A stretch of 64,000 nt of DNA. Origin: Bifidobacterium olomucense. Its GTDB lineage: Bacteria > Actinomycetota > Actinomycetes > Actinomycetales > Bifidobacteriaceae. The stretch lies in assembly GCF_012932375.1 (NCBI RefSeq), contig NZ_JAAIIG010000006.1:124001-188000 (forward strand), written 5' to 3'. A model generated the notes under the pieces. The model ran no database searches and had not been told where the DNA came from. It saw nothing but the letters and a program-made list of their open reading frames with translations. Below, in pieces: positions 35,580-46,516 of the stretch; the stretch's first letter is position 1; each line of letters opens with the position of its first letter. Both the position numbers and the translations under genes were made by a program.

Positions 35580-36866
35580 TCAGTCAATCAGGGAGTGCAC
35601 GGAGATGATGTGGTCGCGCTGCGGGCCGGTGCCGATGGCGGAGATACGGCAGTTGCTGAGCTCCTCCAAACGCTTGACGTACGCCTGGCAGGTGGCCGGC
35701 AGATCATCGAAATCATGGACCTGCGAAATATCCTCATCCCAGCCGGGCATGGTCTCGTAAATCGGCTTGGCGGCGGCGAAGGCGGCCTGATCGGTCGGCA
35801 TATCGTCGTGACGTTCGCCGTCCACATCGTAGGCCACGCAGATCGGGATTTCCTTAAGTCCCGTAAGCACGTCGAGCTTGGTGAGAACGATGTCGGTCAG
35901 GCCGTTGACCTGGGAGGCGTAACGGTTCACCACGGCGTCGAACCAGCCGCAACGACGCGGGCGGCCGGTGGTCACGCCGAACTCATGACCCTGGGCGCGC
36001 AGCCATTCGCCGGACTCGTCAAACAGCTCGGTGGGGAACGGGCCCTCGCCCACGCGAGTCACGTACGCCTTGGAGACGCCGATCACGCGGTTGATCTTGG
36101 TGGGGCCCACGCCGGTGCCGGTGCAAGCGCCGCCGGCGGTCGGGTTGGAAGAGGTGACGAACGGGTAGGTGCCGTGGTCCACGTCGAGCATGGTGGCCTG
36201 GGCGCCTTCGAATAGCACGGTCTTGCCCTCGTCAAGCGCCTTGTTGAGGATCAGACCGGTGTTGGCCACGTACGGCTTCAGGCGTTCGCCGAGCTTCAGG
36301 AGCTCATCGGTGGTCTGGTCCACGTCGATCGGGCGACGGTTGTAGAGCTTGACCAGCATCTGGTTCTTCTGGTGGAGGCTGGCTTCGACCTTGTCATGCA
36401 GGTGCTTGGCGTTGAACAGGTCGTGTACGCGGATGCCGACGCGGTTGATCTTGTCCGCGTAAGCCGGGCCGATGCCGCGGCCGGTGGTGCCGATCTTATG
36501 CTTGCCGAGGAAGCGCTCGGTCACCTTGTCAAGCGTACGATGATAGGGCGCGATGATGTGCGCCGCTTCGGAAACGAGCAGATGGGAGCAGTCGATGCCG
36601 CGGGCCTCAAGGCCGTCGATCTCCTGGAACAGCACTTCGGGATCGACCACCACGCCGTTGCCGATCACCGGGGTCAGGTGCGGGTTGATGATGCCGGAAG
36701 GCAGCAGGTGCAGGGCGTACGATTCGTTGCCGACCACCACGCTATGGCCAGCGTTGTTGCCGCCGTTGAAGCGGGCCACGTAATCGACCTTGGTGCCGAT
36801 CAGATCGGTTGCCTTGCCTTTACCTTCGTCGCCCCACTGAGCACCAATAAGAACAATTCCAGGCAT
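35580..36866 (-). CDS. purA: adenylosuccinate synthetase
   Basis: GTP-dependent ligation of IMP and aspartate, first committed step to AMP. The 428-residue protein starts [18 protein letters not shown], containing the conserved GDEGKGK loop with catalytic Asp. Further marks are [11 protein letters not shown] (catalytic His), [13 protein letters not shown], and [19 protein letters not shown]. Full family length. Start 36866 is the family N-terminus; an in-frame start eight codons upstream is not conserved. Monocistronic or leading the two crcB genes. Confidence 0.97.
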   Translation of the reverse strand: MPGIVLIGAQWGDEGKGKATDLIGTKVDYVARFNGGNNAGHSVVVGNESYALHLLPSGIINPHLTPVIGNGVVVDPEVLFQEIDGLEARGIDCSHLLVSEAAHIIAPYHRTLDKVTERFLGKHKIGTTGRGIGPAYADKINRVGIRVHDLFNAKHLHDKVEASLHQKNQMLVKLYNRRPIDVDQTTDELLKLGERLKPYVANTGLILNKALDEGKTVLFEGAQATMLDVDHGTYPFVTSSNPTAGGACTGTGVGPTKINRVIGVSKAYVTRVGEGPFPTELFDESGEWLRAQGHEFGVTTGRPRRCGWFDAVVNRYASQVNGLTDIVLTKLDVLTGLKEIPICVAYDVDGERHDDMPTDQAAFAAAKPIYETMPGWDEDISQVHDFDDLPATCQAYVKRLEELSNCRISAIGTGPQRDHIISVHSLID

Positions 36867-37046
36867 GCTGGCCCTCCCCGATTTGCACACTGTTGTACGT
36901 TGTCTCGTACGTGTTTTTGCACGTGCTTTGTACTTGTTTGCACGGCTCCACGCACGTTTTCCGCCGGGGACTAGGTTACCTTACGGCCTCTACTCGCGGC
37001 AGGGGCGATCTCACGCAGACCTGCCCTCGTGCCAAAGAACTAAAGC

Positions 37047-37907
37047 TCAGAGGCAATCCCACGCGTACAGCACATGGGAGAAATCGAGCCGCGCAAGGTC
37101 CTCACGGCGAATGAGGAAGTTCGCGCAACCGGAATCACCCCACATCAGCACATCGTCGTAGCTATCCATCTTCAGCAGCACGAGTTCATCGTCGTAATCC
37201 TCGCGGATGTCGGACTGGGTGAACACCGGATGTCCACCCATCTGGAACCATGATCCGGGAGACACTACGTTGAGTTGGTCCATCACCTCCTGCTCAAGAT
37301 CACCCAACGCACTTTCGGCCGCCGAAATCACAGCAGGGTCAAACTCCGCGATGACGCTTTCGTACGCCGGTTCGAACTCGTCGCATTCATGAGACACGGG
37401 ATCCTCGATAAGCTCCGGCCGCAACGCGCAACCATGGAAATTCGAACAGAACGGCGTGTGCAGATCAGGATCCGAATCAGTGCCGATATGCGGGAGCCGC
37501 ACGATCTCGGAGTTGTCAAGTACGGATGGGGCCTCAGGAATATAGCGCACACACCGGTTATCGTTGTCGACTTCGCTATCGTAATCGGCGGATAGATCGC
37601 AGCCGTACATAATATCCGTGCCGATGAGGAACTGCAGCAGCCCCTGTGTGGGGTATCCCGGAATATTAGGATCTGTACAGCGAATCTGCATCAACGGGTA
37701 GAGCGGATCGCCGGACGCGGACGTGACCGGCACGCCTTGGGGCGACCAATACGATTGGCCTCCGACGAAATTCCCTAGCAAATCAGGGCGCACGTCAAGT
37801 TCAGGCGTGAATGAGACGGCCATCTTGCTCGTGTCGCGCACGATGCGCCGCACAATCTCCTGCACCAGCAGGCCAGGATCGTCGTTCTCCGGATTCTCCA
37901 GTACCAT
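37047..37907 (-). CDS. DUF1963/YwqG-like protein
   Basis: A 286-residue soluble acidic protein of the YwqG/DUF1963 type: GGQSYWSPQGVPVTSASGDP, PLYPLMQIRCTDPN, LLQFLIGTD in the middle, GGHPVFTQSDIRED and VLLKMDSYDDVLMWGDSGCANF at the end are the family landmarks. No signal peptide or membrane segment. Biochemical role unknown; such proteins often appear among polymorphic-toxin immunity candidates, but no toxin is adjacent here. Codon use is less GC-biased than its neighbours, hinting at acquisition. Confidence 0.8.
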   Translation of the reverse strand: MVLENPENDDPGLLVQEIVRRIVRDTSKMAVSFTPELDVRPDLLGNFVGGQSYWSPQGVPVTSASGDPLYPLMQIRCTDPNIPGYPTQGLLQFLIGTDIMYGCDLSADYDSEVDNDNRCVRYIPEAPSVLDNSEIVRLPHIGTDSDPDLHTPFCSNFHGCALRPELIEDPVSHECDEFEPAYESVIAEFDPAVISAAESALGDLEQEVMDQLNVVSPGSWFQMGGHPVFTQSDIREDYDDELVLLKMDSYDDVLMWGDSGCANFLIRREDLARLDFSHVLYAWDCL

Positions 37908-38033
37908 AATCCCACCAATTCCTTTCCCTAATGCTTCCCCAATGCTCCCCTAATTCAAACCTTGACTATTTCCAAAGTGCTGCCATACGGCTGAAAAGCT
38001 GAGAAGAGGCTGGCGGAACCGACGTCAGCGCAC

Positions 38034-39101
<1,068 letters not shown>

Positions 39102-39308
39102 GGCTTCATTATCGCGCGGGGACTGCCCGCCAGCACCGGTTTGTCGGTTCGGCGACTGTGCGATTGGTCACAGCGGGGACTGCTGACGGGAACGCTGTTG
39201 TGGGATGTGGGCGTGGGTGTCGGTGTAGGTGCGGGTGCAGGTATGGGCGCGGACGACGCCACCGCAGGTACCCGACGCCACCGCACGCATCACCGCAGGT
39301 ACCGCTCG

Positions 39309-40316
39309 TTACCGCATGAGGAACACCATCAGAATGATCATCGCGAATCCGGCCAGATCGGTAGGCGTGAACACGGTGCCGGCGAACAGCACGCCGGAGA
39401 TCGTGGCGGTCACCGGCTCACTGGTGCCCAGCATCGTGGCCCGCATGGCACCGCACCGCTGTGTGCCGGCCAGGAACAGCCAATAGGCGCCGAACGTGCC
39501 GCCCACCACGGTGAACGTCATCAGCGCGATCCCCAATCCGTCCAATGCGGGAGCGCTTGCCCATGGCCGCACAAACGGCACCAACAATACGCCGGAGACG
39601 ATGAACATCATGCCGTTTACCGTGAAATTGCCCCATTTGGCCATCATGGCGATCGGCGCGATCGACATCACCGCCGTGCATAACGTGTCAATCAAACCCC
39701 ACGCTAAACCCGGCAGCGGCAAGCTGAGCCGAGCCAAGTCGCCGCCGGTGGCAATCAGCACTGTTCCGACAAACGCGAGCACCACACCGACACTCTCCCG
39801 CACGCGCGGCAGTCGGCTGCCCCGCACGCAGACGAACAACAACACGAACAGCAGGTTGAGCGTTTGCAGCACCGTGGCCGTGCCGGAATTCGTCCAATCG
39901 ATAGCGTTGAGATAGGCCACCTGCACCAGCAGCACACAGGCCAACGCGCAGGCCACAAGCTTGGGCCACACACGCCAATCGCGACACACGCCGATCAGCT
40001 TGCGCGGCGTAAACACGGCGGAACATGCCAGAAAGATCACGCCGGCGGCCAGTTGACGAACGCATGCGATCCACAGCGGATCGGCATGGTAGGCACCCAT
40101 CAAAATCTTGGAAACCGTGGCATTGATACCCCACAGCATGCCACCGGCGAGCACCAATGCCGCACCGATCACAATATCGCGCGGAGTGCGCTCGAAGGTG
40201 GGGGCGGATCGCTTGGGCTTGGCCGGCGCCGGGGCCGAAACCGCGTCGGATTGCCCGGTCTCGATACCGGTCGCATCGGTCGCATCGGTCGCATCTATTG
40301 AGGTTGAGTCACGCAT
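39309..40316 (-). CDS. EamA/DMT-family transporter
   Basis: Ten-helix drug/metabolite transporter of 335 residues with two EamA repeats. Repeat one begins GAALVLAGGMLWGINATVSKIL, and repeat two LPGLAWGLIDTLCTAVMSIA. The C-terminus VTATISGVLFAGTVFTPTDLAG with GFAMIILMVFLMR is typical. A 40-residue Asp/Ala/Pro-rich cytosolic N-terminus precedes the first helix. ATG 40316 is used because the in-frame extension to 40487 gives non-family, Arg/Cys-rich sequence. Substrate unknown; the family exports amino acids, nucleotides or drugs. Confidence 0.85.
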   Translation of the reverse strand: MRDSTSIDATDATDATGIETGQSDAVSAPAPAKPKRSAPTFERTPRDIVIGAALVLAGGMLWGINATVSKILMGAYHADPLWIACVRQLAAGVIFLACSAVFTPRKLIGVCRDWRVWPKLVACALACVLLVQVAYLNAIDWTNSGTATVLQTLNLLFVLLFVCVRGSRLPRVRESVGVVLAFVGTVLIATGGDLARLSLPLPGLAWGLIDTLCTAVMSIAPIAMMAKWGNFTVNGMMFIVSGVLLVPFVRPWASAPALDGLGIALMTFTVVGGTFGAYWLFLAGTQRCGAMRATMLGTSEPVTATISGVLFAGTVFTPTDLAGFAMIILMVFLMR

Positions 40317-40837
40317 CGACCAACACACTACGCCAACTCGCCTTATGGCGTGCCCAGCCATTGACGTCGGGAACAGGGGTGGGCACAATATGTCCGTCCT
40401 CGGGAAGCGTGAGCGGCCGTCGCCCCACAAGCAAGCCCGAAACCTCACAAGCAATAGAGAAGACAGACAAACGACAACCCAAACCAAGACTTAGGGCTGC
40501 TGCACCAGACAGCACTCAGACGATATGAATCGTTCTCATATTGTTCTCGGAAAGACGTTTTTTCAGTCCAAAACATGGGGAAACGGCGGAATTTCAATGA
40601 TTATCAATGGAGCGGATGACGGGAGTCGAACCCGCCTTTAAAGCTTGGGAAGCTTTCGTTCTACCGATGAACTACATCCGCAATTGCCGTATGGCTTGCA
40701 CCCGACCGCCGTAACACTCGAATGCACGAGTCACCACTGTATCACGCCCTAGTGCCGAGGTACACCACGCTGTCCGTGATTACGTCGCGACCACATCCGC
40801 CGCAATCACCAATCGACTAGCGACTAGAGACTAGCGA
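40317..40837. other. intergenic region around tRNA-Gly
   Basis: 521 bp between the EamA gene and htpX. Apart from the tRNA it contains CGACTAGCGACTAGAGACTAGCG-like short repeats (GACTAG words at 40815-40840) just past the htpX stop. Nothing else recognised. Confidence 0.5.
40608..40681 (-). tRNA. tRNA-Gly(CCC)
   Basis: Read on the minus strand: acceptor GCGGATG pairs with CATCCGC, D-arm GTTCATCGGTAGAAC, anticodon stem AAAGC/GCTTT around loop TTCCCAA giving anticodon CCC, T-arm GCGGG-TTCGACT-CCCGT, discriminator T and an encoded CCA. Length 74 including CCA. Confidence 0.95.
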
Positions 40838-41788
40838 TTAGCGCAACACCCGCGTCGAATACGGGACCGCGCCACCGGACTGCAGCGACGCGCCGTTCAT
40901 CTCATGCGCCATCTGCATCAGGCGGGCGATGCGCTCGTCGGTCGGCGGGTGCGTGGAGAACAGCTTGGCGAACCCGGCGGAAGAGAACGGATTGGCGATC
41001 ATCATGGCAGCCACCGACTGGGTGCCGGCGGTTTTGCGCAACGGCGTGGTCTGCGCACCGTAGGAAATCTTGTTAAGCGCGGACGCAAGGGCTTCCGGGT
41101 CTCCGGTCAGCAGACTGCCGTCTTCGTCGGCGTCATATTCACGGGTACGCGAGATGGCCAGCTGAATCAGTGAGGCAGCGATCGGAGCCAGCACTGCGCT
41201 GAGCAGTACGCCGATTAATCCGAGACCGCCCGATCCGCCTTCACGGTTATCGCGCGAGCCGCCGCCGAAATACATCAGCGAATAGCCGAGATAGGTGATT
41301 ACGGTGGCCATGGCCGATGCGATGGCGGAAGTCAGAATATCGCGGTTGTAGACGTGCATCAGTTCATGGCCAAGCACGCCACGCAGTTCACGGGCATTGA
41401 GAATCCGCAGAATGCCTTGGGTGCAGCACACGGCGGCATGACGTTCGTTGCGGCCGGTGGCAAAGGCGTTGGGGCTCATCGTAGGAGCTATGTAGATGCG
41501 GGGCATCGGCTTGCCGGCACGGGCGCTCAGCTCACGTACGATCTGATAGATTTCCGGGGCTTCCGCTTCCGAGACCTCACGCGCGCCCATCGAGGCGATG
41601 GCGAGCTTGTCGGAGAACCAGTAGGAGAAGAACGTGGTGCCCAAACCGATGAGAATGTACACGCCCAGCGTCTGGCGGCTTCCGCCGGTAGCCCACCAGA
41701 TCAGCATGATGACGGCCCACATCAAGGCAAACAACAGCGTCGTCTTCAGGCCGTTCATGTGGCCATGCACCCGTACTTTGGCATCCAT
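40838..41788 (-). CDS. htpX: membrane zinc metalloprotease HtpX
   Basis: Membrane quality-control protease of the M48 family, 316 residues. Two N-terminal helices (TTLLFALMWAVIMLIWWATG, LIGLGTTFFSYWFS), the zinc motif VLGHELMHVYNRD (HExxH), a downstream glutamate in TREYDADEDG as third ligand, and two further hydrophobic segments. YIAPTMSPNAFATGRNERHA is typical of HtpX. The ORF start lies 10 residues before MNGLKTTLL, either of which could be used. Monocistronic. Confidence 0.95.
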   Translation of the reverse strand: MDAKVRVHGHMNGLKTTLLFALMWAVIMLIWWATGGSRQTLGVYILIGLGTTFFSYWFSDKLAIASMGAREVSEAEAPEIYQIVRELSARAGKPMPRIYIAPTMSPNAFATGRNERHAAVCCTQGILRILNARELRGVLGHELMHVYNRDILTSAIASAMATVITYLGYSLMYFGGGSRDNREGGSGGLGLIGVLLSAVLAPIAASLIQLAISRTREYDADEDGSLLTGDPEALASALNKISYGAQTTPLRKTAGTQSVAAMMIANPFSSAGFAKLFSTHPPTDERIARLMQMAHEMNGASLQSGGAVPYSTRVLR

Positions 41789-41950
41789 GAGGCTCAGCCT
41801 AAGGATATAGCCTGAATGATTGCTGGATATGCGCGAGGAGAAAAATCAAGATATTCGTGATGCTCTCGGCACCCGTAGCACATCGCGACCGGTCCGGTCC
41901 GATCACGCGATCTTCCATGCAGTACATGCAGCACGCACATACGCACATGC

Positions 41951-41979
41951 AAAAGGGCGGCCGGTACACCCAGCCGCCC
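41951..41979 (-). terminator. terminator of the FprA-type reductase
   Basis: GGGCGGC pairs with GCCGCCC around an 11-nt loop, followed on the minus strand by TTTTGC. About 80 bp past the fprA stop. Confidence 0.75.
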
Positions 41980-42059
41980 ATGGTTGCCACGCAGTTCCAC
42001 GTGATTCCCGTGCGATTCCACACGGTCACGCCGTCAGCGCATCAGCGCCGTCAAGCGCA

Positions 42060-43523
42060 TCAGGCCAAAGCCAGCTCACGCATCTGCTCGGGGTCGATGA
42101 CCTTCTTGTGTTCACGGCCTTCCTTGGCGCCCTCGGCGCGCTCGAACGCGTCCACCTTCTTCCAGCCGGCGAAGTCGATCGGCTTGACACCACGCTCGGC
42201 GAGCAGGCGGTCGATCGATTCGGGGTCACGATCGGCGGCCACACGACCGCCTTCGGCGGCCTTGGCCAGATCCTCAAGCATGTTGGTCACGATGGCCAGA
42301 GCGTCGGACTTGGTGGAGCCGATCAGGCCGACCGGACCGCGCTTGGCCCAACCGGTGGCGTACAGGCGCTCGCGCACTTCGCCGCCGTCGGGATCAGTGG
42401 TGATGCGGCCGTCGCCGTTCGCGTTGGCCAGATGGGCGCCGTGATTGTCGTAGGCGATGCCCGGCGCCTCGGCCGGCTGGTAGCCGATCGCGTGGTACAC
42501 GGCCTCGACCGGGTAATCGGTGAACTCGCCGGTACGGTGCATCTTGCCGTCGGCACCGGTTTCGGTGCGCTCCACGCGGATGGCCTTCACCTTGCCGTCC
42601 TCGCCCAGAATCTCGGTGGGAGCGGAGTTGAAGTGTACGTAGTACTTGCGATCGGCCGGGTTGCCTTCGAAGTCCACGTCGCCGTCGTCTTCCATGTCCT
42701 CGGCCATCTCGCGAATGGTGAACAGCTCCTCGACCATCTGACGGGTGAGCTTGTCCTTGCCAGCCACCTCGATGGTCTCATCGTCGAGCTCGAAATCGTC
42801 TTCGTTGATGATGAGCTGCACGCCGGGCAGCTTCTCCATCTCGCGCAGCTCCTGCACGCTGAACTTGGCCTGCGCCACACCACGGCGGATGAACAGGTGC
42901 AGCACCTTCGCCTTGTTCTGGCCGATGCCCTCGTACACGTTGTCCGGAATATCGGTTTTGGCCTTGAGATCGTCCGCGTTGCGCATCAGCTCGCGGGCCA
43001 CGTCCATGGCCACGTTGCCGCCGCCGATCACAGCCACGTTCTCGGCGGTCAGCGGCCACTCGCGGGCACCGGTGGGGTAACCGTCGTACCATTCGACGAA
43101 CTTGGCGGCGCCGTACACACCGTCAAGATCGGCGCCGGGCAGGTTCAGCGGCTTGTCCTTGACCGCACCGGTGGCGAACAGTACGGCGTCGTAACGGGCG
43201 AGCAGGTCCTCAAGGGTCACGTCCTTGCCGAACTCCACGTCGCAGTACAGGTGGATGTCCGGGTTGTCGAGCGTCTTCTCCAGTGCGGAGGCGATGAATT
43301 TGATGGACGGGTGGTCCGGAGCCACGCCGTAGCGCACCAGACCGAACGGCACCGGCAGCTTCTCAAACAGGTCGATGCGGGCCTGGGTACCGAGGCCGAG
43401 CTCTTCGCCCAGCTTCTTGAGCTGGCGCAGGAAGATGTCGGACGAGTAGACGCCGGCCGGGCCAGCGCCGATCACAGCAATACGCAATTCGTTGGTTGCG
43501 GAAGTATTCACAGATTCAGTCAC
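42060..43523 (-). CDS. fprA: ferredoxin/adrenodoxin-type NADP+ reductase
   Basis: FAD enzyme passing electrons between NADPH and ferredoxin or flavodoxin, 487 residues, like mycobacterial FprA. FAD site RIAVIGAGPAGVYSSDIFL at the N-terminus, KLPVPFGLVRYGVAPDHPSIK next (family hallmark), NADP site VAVIGGGNVAMDVARELM, and YATGWAKRGPVGLIGSTKSDA near the C-terminus. Start is GTG at 43523. A ~35-residue C-terminal tail after the usual end includes VDAFERAEGAKEGREHKKV. No ferredoxin gene adjoins it. Confidence 0.93.
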   Translation of the reverse strand: MTESVNTSATNELRIAVIGAGPAGVYSSDIFLRQLKKLGEELGLGTQARIDLFEKLPVPFGLVRYGVAPDHPSIKFIASALEKTLDNPDIHLYCDVEFGKDVTLEDLLARYDAVLFATGAVKDKPLNLPGADLDGVYGAAKFVEWYDGYPTGAREWPLTAENVAVIGGGNVAMDVARELMRNADDLKAKTDIPDNVYEGIGQNKAKVLHLFIRRGVAQAKFSVQELREMEKLPGVQLIINEDDFELDDETIEVAGKDKLTRQMVEELFTIREMAEDMEDDGDVDFEGNPADRKYYVHFNSAPTEILGEDGKVKAIRVERTETGADGKMHRTGEFTDYPVEAVYHAIGYQPAEAPGIAYDNHGAHLANANGDGRITTDPDGGEVRERLYATGWAKRGPVGLIGSTKSDALAIVTNMLEDLAKAAEGGRVAADRDPESIDRLLAERGVKPIDFAGWKKVDAFERAEGAKEGREHKKVIDPEQMRELALA

Positions 43524-44161
43524 GCGTTACAGGTTATCGCAAAGCATGCCGCGGCAACAGGGGTAAAGCAGTGGGAATTCCGTGATGCCGAACAGGACGA
43601 AGCTGGGGGCACGCGGGTCGTGCGACGCATATCATCGCCGCCCGAGTTGCACGAGATGCGCGAATCGCGCGGGATCAGCGTACGCAGCTTGGTTGATTTC
43701 CCGAGCAATATCGAAAGCCGCGGCAGTCTCTGATCAGCACCGCCGCGCACTTATTCAAACGGGCCGGTACAACTCAATCCCTGTACCAGCGGCACGATGT
43801 CTCCCGCTTTCTCCATACCGATACAGGTTTTCATGTCCCGGTACGCTATTTTGCCTGATTTGGGATTACCGAGACAGATTAACTCTGCGAACTTCTTGCC
43901 TTACACGCATCGATCGTAGAGAAAATGGCGGAATTCCAACAATTCCGAATTATGAAGAATGACGTTCAGCTGCATTCGAGCACAGCAATCTGTCCCGGTA
44001 TTACAAAACCGCCAAGAACTCGTTACCGGGACAAGGAATCTTGTCCCCGTAGCAAATTTCAACGTTGCAACTCAGAACCGGGACACTCAGCAGCTACGGC
44101 AGCAGGATACTGCACGATCACGGGCCTCGCTAATGTCAGATTACGGGGATTCGGCCTTCCG
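43524..44161. other. 638-bp region between the reductase and the TetR gene
   Basis: Contains hairpin array locus 2 (43763-44085). On the plus strand 43615-43733 reads as RRISSPPELHEMRESRGISV and onward to a stop; this might be a gene remnant but I could not match it. No intact gene. Confidence 0.6.
43763..44085. repeat. ACCGGGACA hairpin array, locus 2
   Basis: Arms: GGTACA (43766) with TGTACC (43782); ACCGATACAG (43817) with TGTCCCGGT (43834); ACCGAGACAG (43868); CTGTCCCGGT (43990); ACCGGGACAAG (44025) with CTTGTCCCCGT (44040), and ACCGGGACA (44077). Orientation alternates as at locus 1. GGTACA/TGTACC is a further matched change. Sits just past the TetR stop. Confidence 0.7.
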
Positions 44162-44830
44162 CTAGCGCAGAATACGATCGACGAGCAGCTTCCACTCGCT
44201 CGCGAGATCAATGGAATCCGGATCGTAGAGCCAACGCATCTGCAGACCGTCCATGGCGGCCAGCGCCTGACGGGCGGTGCGCTCAGGCTCGGCGGCACCG
44301 TCATTGCGCGCCGCCCGCGTGTATTCACGCATCACCCACTGTTCGCGATTGCGGAAGTACTCATATGCCGGATGATTCTGGCTCAAGGCCTCGCCTTCCA
44401 ACACGGTGTACAGGCGAACGATTTCCGGCTGGGTGGCATTGCGCTCGGTAGTGGCAACAGTCAGATCGCGCAGTCCGACGGGAAAATCATCCTCGTCACT
44501 GATGGCCTCGCCACCGGCCGGCAACGGCACATTGAGACGGCCATACAACGCCGCGCGATCGGTTTTATCGCGATAATCCAGCACGGCGAGCAGCAACCCC
44601 TCTTTGGAGCCGAAGTGGTAGAGCAGGCCGGCTTCAGTCATATCTTCAGCTACGGCGATCTCGCGCAGACGCAATCCCCAGAAACCATGCTGCGCCACGA
44701 ACTGGGTGGTGGTGTTGATGATGCTGATGCGGCGTTCCTCCGCCGTCATCTGAGCCTTGGTATCCTTGACGCCTCGCGTACGTTTCGCCCCGTTTTTCGA
44801 TCCAACCACTGCGGCCAACCACACCTTCAT
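44162..44830 (-). CDS. TetR-family regulator
   Basis: One-component repressor of 222 residues. The N-terminal helix-turn-helix spans TQFVAQHGFWGLRLREIAVA and EAGLLYHFGSKEGLLLAVLD, the TetR signature. The ligand domain is not recognised. The ATG at 44830 is used; a TTG one codon upstream and an internal start at MTAEERRIS (28 residues in) are alternatives, and no strong ribosome-binding site decides. Downstream on the same strand lies the hairpin array; immediately upstream are the GH30 and MFS genes, whose shared palindrome-like site suggests that they are its targets. Confidence 0.88.
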   Translation of the reverse strand: MKVWLAAVVGSKNGAKRTRGVKDTKAQMTAEERRISIINTTTQFVAQHGFWGLRLREIAVAEDMTEAGLLYHFGSKEGLLLAVLDYRDKTDRAALYGRLNVPLPAGGEAISDEDDFPVGLRDLTVATTERNATQPEIVRLYTVLEGEALSQNHPAYEYFRNREQWVMREYTRAARNDGAAEPERTARQALAAMDGLQMRWLYDPDSIDLASEWKLLVDRILR

Positions 44831-44920
44831 CAATCACATTGCCAGCATTCGCATACACAGTCACCATATACGATGCGCAGGAATGCGCAGAGCCCCCAAT
44901 CACATACAAATCACATACAA

Positions 44921-44962
44921 AAAAGGTCTTCCCAATCATCGATTGCGATGTCGGGAAGACCT
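44921..44962 (-). terminator. GH30 gene terminator
   Basis: AGGTCTTCCC pairs with GGGAAGACCT across a 22-nt loop that can fold further (ATCGAT core). On the minus strand TTTTTTGTATG follows. About 45 bp past the GH30 stop. A textbook intrinsic terminator. Confidence 0.9.
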
Positions 44963-45004
44963 AGGCGCTGCAGTGCAGCATTACCGAGCGGCTGTGCTGC
45001 TCAC

Positions 45005-46363
45005 TCAGTCCAGCGTAAAGGTGCTGAAGGAGCGCGGCGCCAACGTTGCGGTGAAGGCGCGGTCGGCGTTCGTCGGATCGGCGAAGCTGAAGCTCACCTC
45101 GCGCTCCAGAGCGTTCTGTACCACCACGACCAGCGAGCCATCCGGGTTCTCGTAGGCGGAGGCCATCGAGGAGAAGCGACCCTCAAGGTCAAGCACGCGA
45201 GCGCCCGGCTTGACGAAGTGCGAGTAGTGGCGCATCACGTAGTACTCGGGGTTGCGGGTGAAGGTCTTGGCTTCGGTGTCCACGGAGAACAGGGAGTTCT
45301 GATGCCAGCCCCACGTGCTTTCGGTGCCGGCGAGCACCATGTTCCAGTAGGTGTAGCCCAGCGCGCCGTGGGTCAGGTAGTGGTTGACCAGGTGGAAGAT
45401 GTATTCGGCGTACTCCCAGGAGTTGTCTCCCATGCCGCACTCGGATTCGGTCTGCATGAGCTTCAGCTCAGGCCATGCCTTGTGCGTGCGTTCGATGCAG
45501 TCGCGGCCTTCCCACTGGTAGCCGATGCCGGTGATGTACTTGCGGGCTTCGTCGTCCATCAGAATGTTGTCGACGTAGCGGTTGTAGTTTTCGAGCACCA
45601 TGCCGTAGAGGCTCACGAACTGCATGTCGCGCGGGCCGTTCAGGGTGCCGAGCCAGATCTCCACACCGCCGTCTTCGGCCTTGCCGAGCAGCCTCTCACG
45701 CTCGAAGGTGGGGCCCAGATAGTCGCGGATGAAGATACGCAGCTGCTCGCTGGTCCACTTGCAGGTGGGGTACTTGGCGTCGGACCACGGCTCGTTCTGC
45801 GGGAAGACGCGGGTCACGTTCACGCCAAGGGCGCGGTAGGCGCGCACGTACTTGACGAAGTAGTTGGCGTAGGCCGTGAGGTTCTCCGGCGTCATGACGA
45901 GCTTGCCGTAGTTGTAGACCGGCGGGTTCTTCATCCACGTGGGCGGGCTCCACGGGCTGGAGTGTACGGAGAGCTGCGGCTGGTATTTCTTGGCGGCGCG
46001 GATGTAGGGCAGCACGGCGCGCTCGTCGCCCTTGACCGAGAAGTCCTTGAGTTCGTAGTCGCCCGGGGTTTCGTCGTAGCTGTACCAGTCGGCGGCGAAA
46101 TCGTTGGCGCCGATCGGGGCGCGGTTCAAACGGAAGTTGAGCTCGTCGGGGCTGAACAGCTCCTTGATCACCTGTTCGCGGTCCTGCTCGCTCAGCTGCT
46201 GCAGCGGCAGCCAGCCGAGTTCGTTGAAGCAGCCGCCGAAGCCTTCTACTTCCTGCTCCTTGCCGCCGGTCAGTGTGACGCCCAGTTCGCTGGTCGCGCC
46301 CTGAGCCGGGGCTTCTTTGGTCTGCCAGCGATTGGCCTCGGTGGTTTCAATCCATGTGACCAT
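45005..46363 (-). CDS. glycoside hydrolase family 30, intracellular
   Basis: Retaining beta-glycosidase of 452 residues related to glucosylceramidase and beta-1,6-glucanase. GFGGCFNELGW opens the barrel, FPQNEPWSD supplies acid/base Glu191, and LMQTESECGMGDNSWEYAE the nucleophile Glu306. HSSPWSPPTWMK and GYTYWNMVLAG are also family marks. The C-terminal beta-sandwich ends in LAPRSFSTFTLD. No signal peptide, so it acts on an imported oligosaccharide. It follows an MFS transporter on the same strand and is ended by a strong terminator. Likely substrates are beta-glucosides such as gentiobiose-type sugars; this is inference. AAGGAG precedes the ATG. Confidence 0.9.
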   Translation of the reverse strand: MVTWIETTEANRWQTKEAPAQGATSELGVTLTGGKEQEVEGFGGCFNELGWLPLQQLSEQDREQVIKELFSPDELNFRLNRAPIGANDFAADWYSYDETPGDYELKDFSVKGDERAVLPYIRAAKKYQPQLSVHSSPWSPPTWMKNPPVYNYGKLVMTPENLTAYANYFVKYVRAYRALGVNVTRVFPQNEPWSDAKYPTCKWTSEQLRIFIRDYLGPTFERERLLGKAEDGGVEIWLGTLNGPRDMQFVSLYGMVLENYNRYVDNILMDDEARKYITGIGYQWEGRDCIERTHKAWPELKLMQTESECGMGDNSWEYAEYIFHLVNHYLTHGALGYTYWNMVLAGTESTWGWHQNSLFSVDTEAKTFTRNPEYYVMRHYSHFVKPGARVLDLEGRFSSMASAYENPDGSLVVVVQNALEREVSFSFADPTNADRAFTATLAPRSFSTFTLD

Positions 46364-46382
46364 GATCGGAAATCTCCTTATT

Positions 46383-46405
46383 GGTTAATCAGTATTCAGT
46401 CAAAG
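46383..46405. promoter_or_regulatory. operator-like site before the GH30 gene
   Basis: TTAATCAGTATTCAGTCAAA resembles TTAATGACTATTAAGTCAAA at 47915-47934, matching at 16 of 20 positions. It lies 20 bp before the GH30 start, so a bound repressor would block it. TetR at 44162-44830 is the nearest candidate. Confidence 0.5.
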
Positions 46406-46516
46406 TGACGAGAATGCCTTGGCTGATATTGGTGTTGGGTTGGTATGTATTTATCGACGATCGACTTATCGATGATCGGCTGGGGTCCGGTTTGGCGGGA
46501 TGGCCGGCCGGCGCGA

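Noticed and set aside
41820..43733. 637-codon plus-strand ORF
   Set aside because: Antisense to the FprA-type reductase; only its last 40 codons, beyond the reductase, were kept as a possible remnant.
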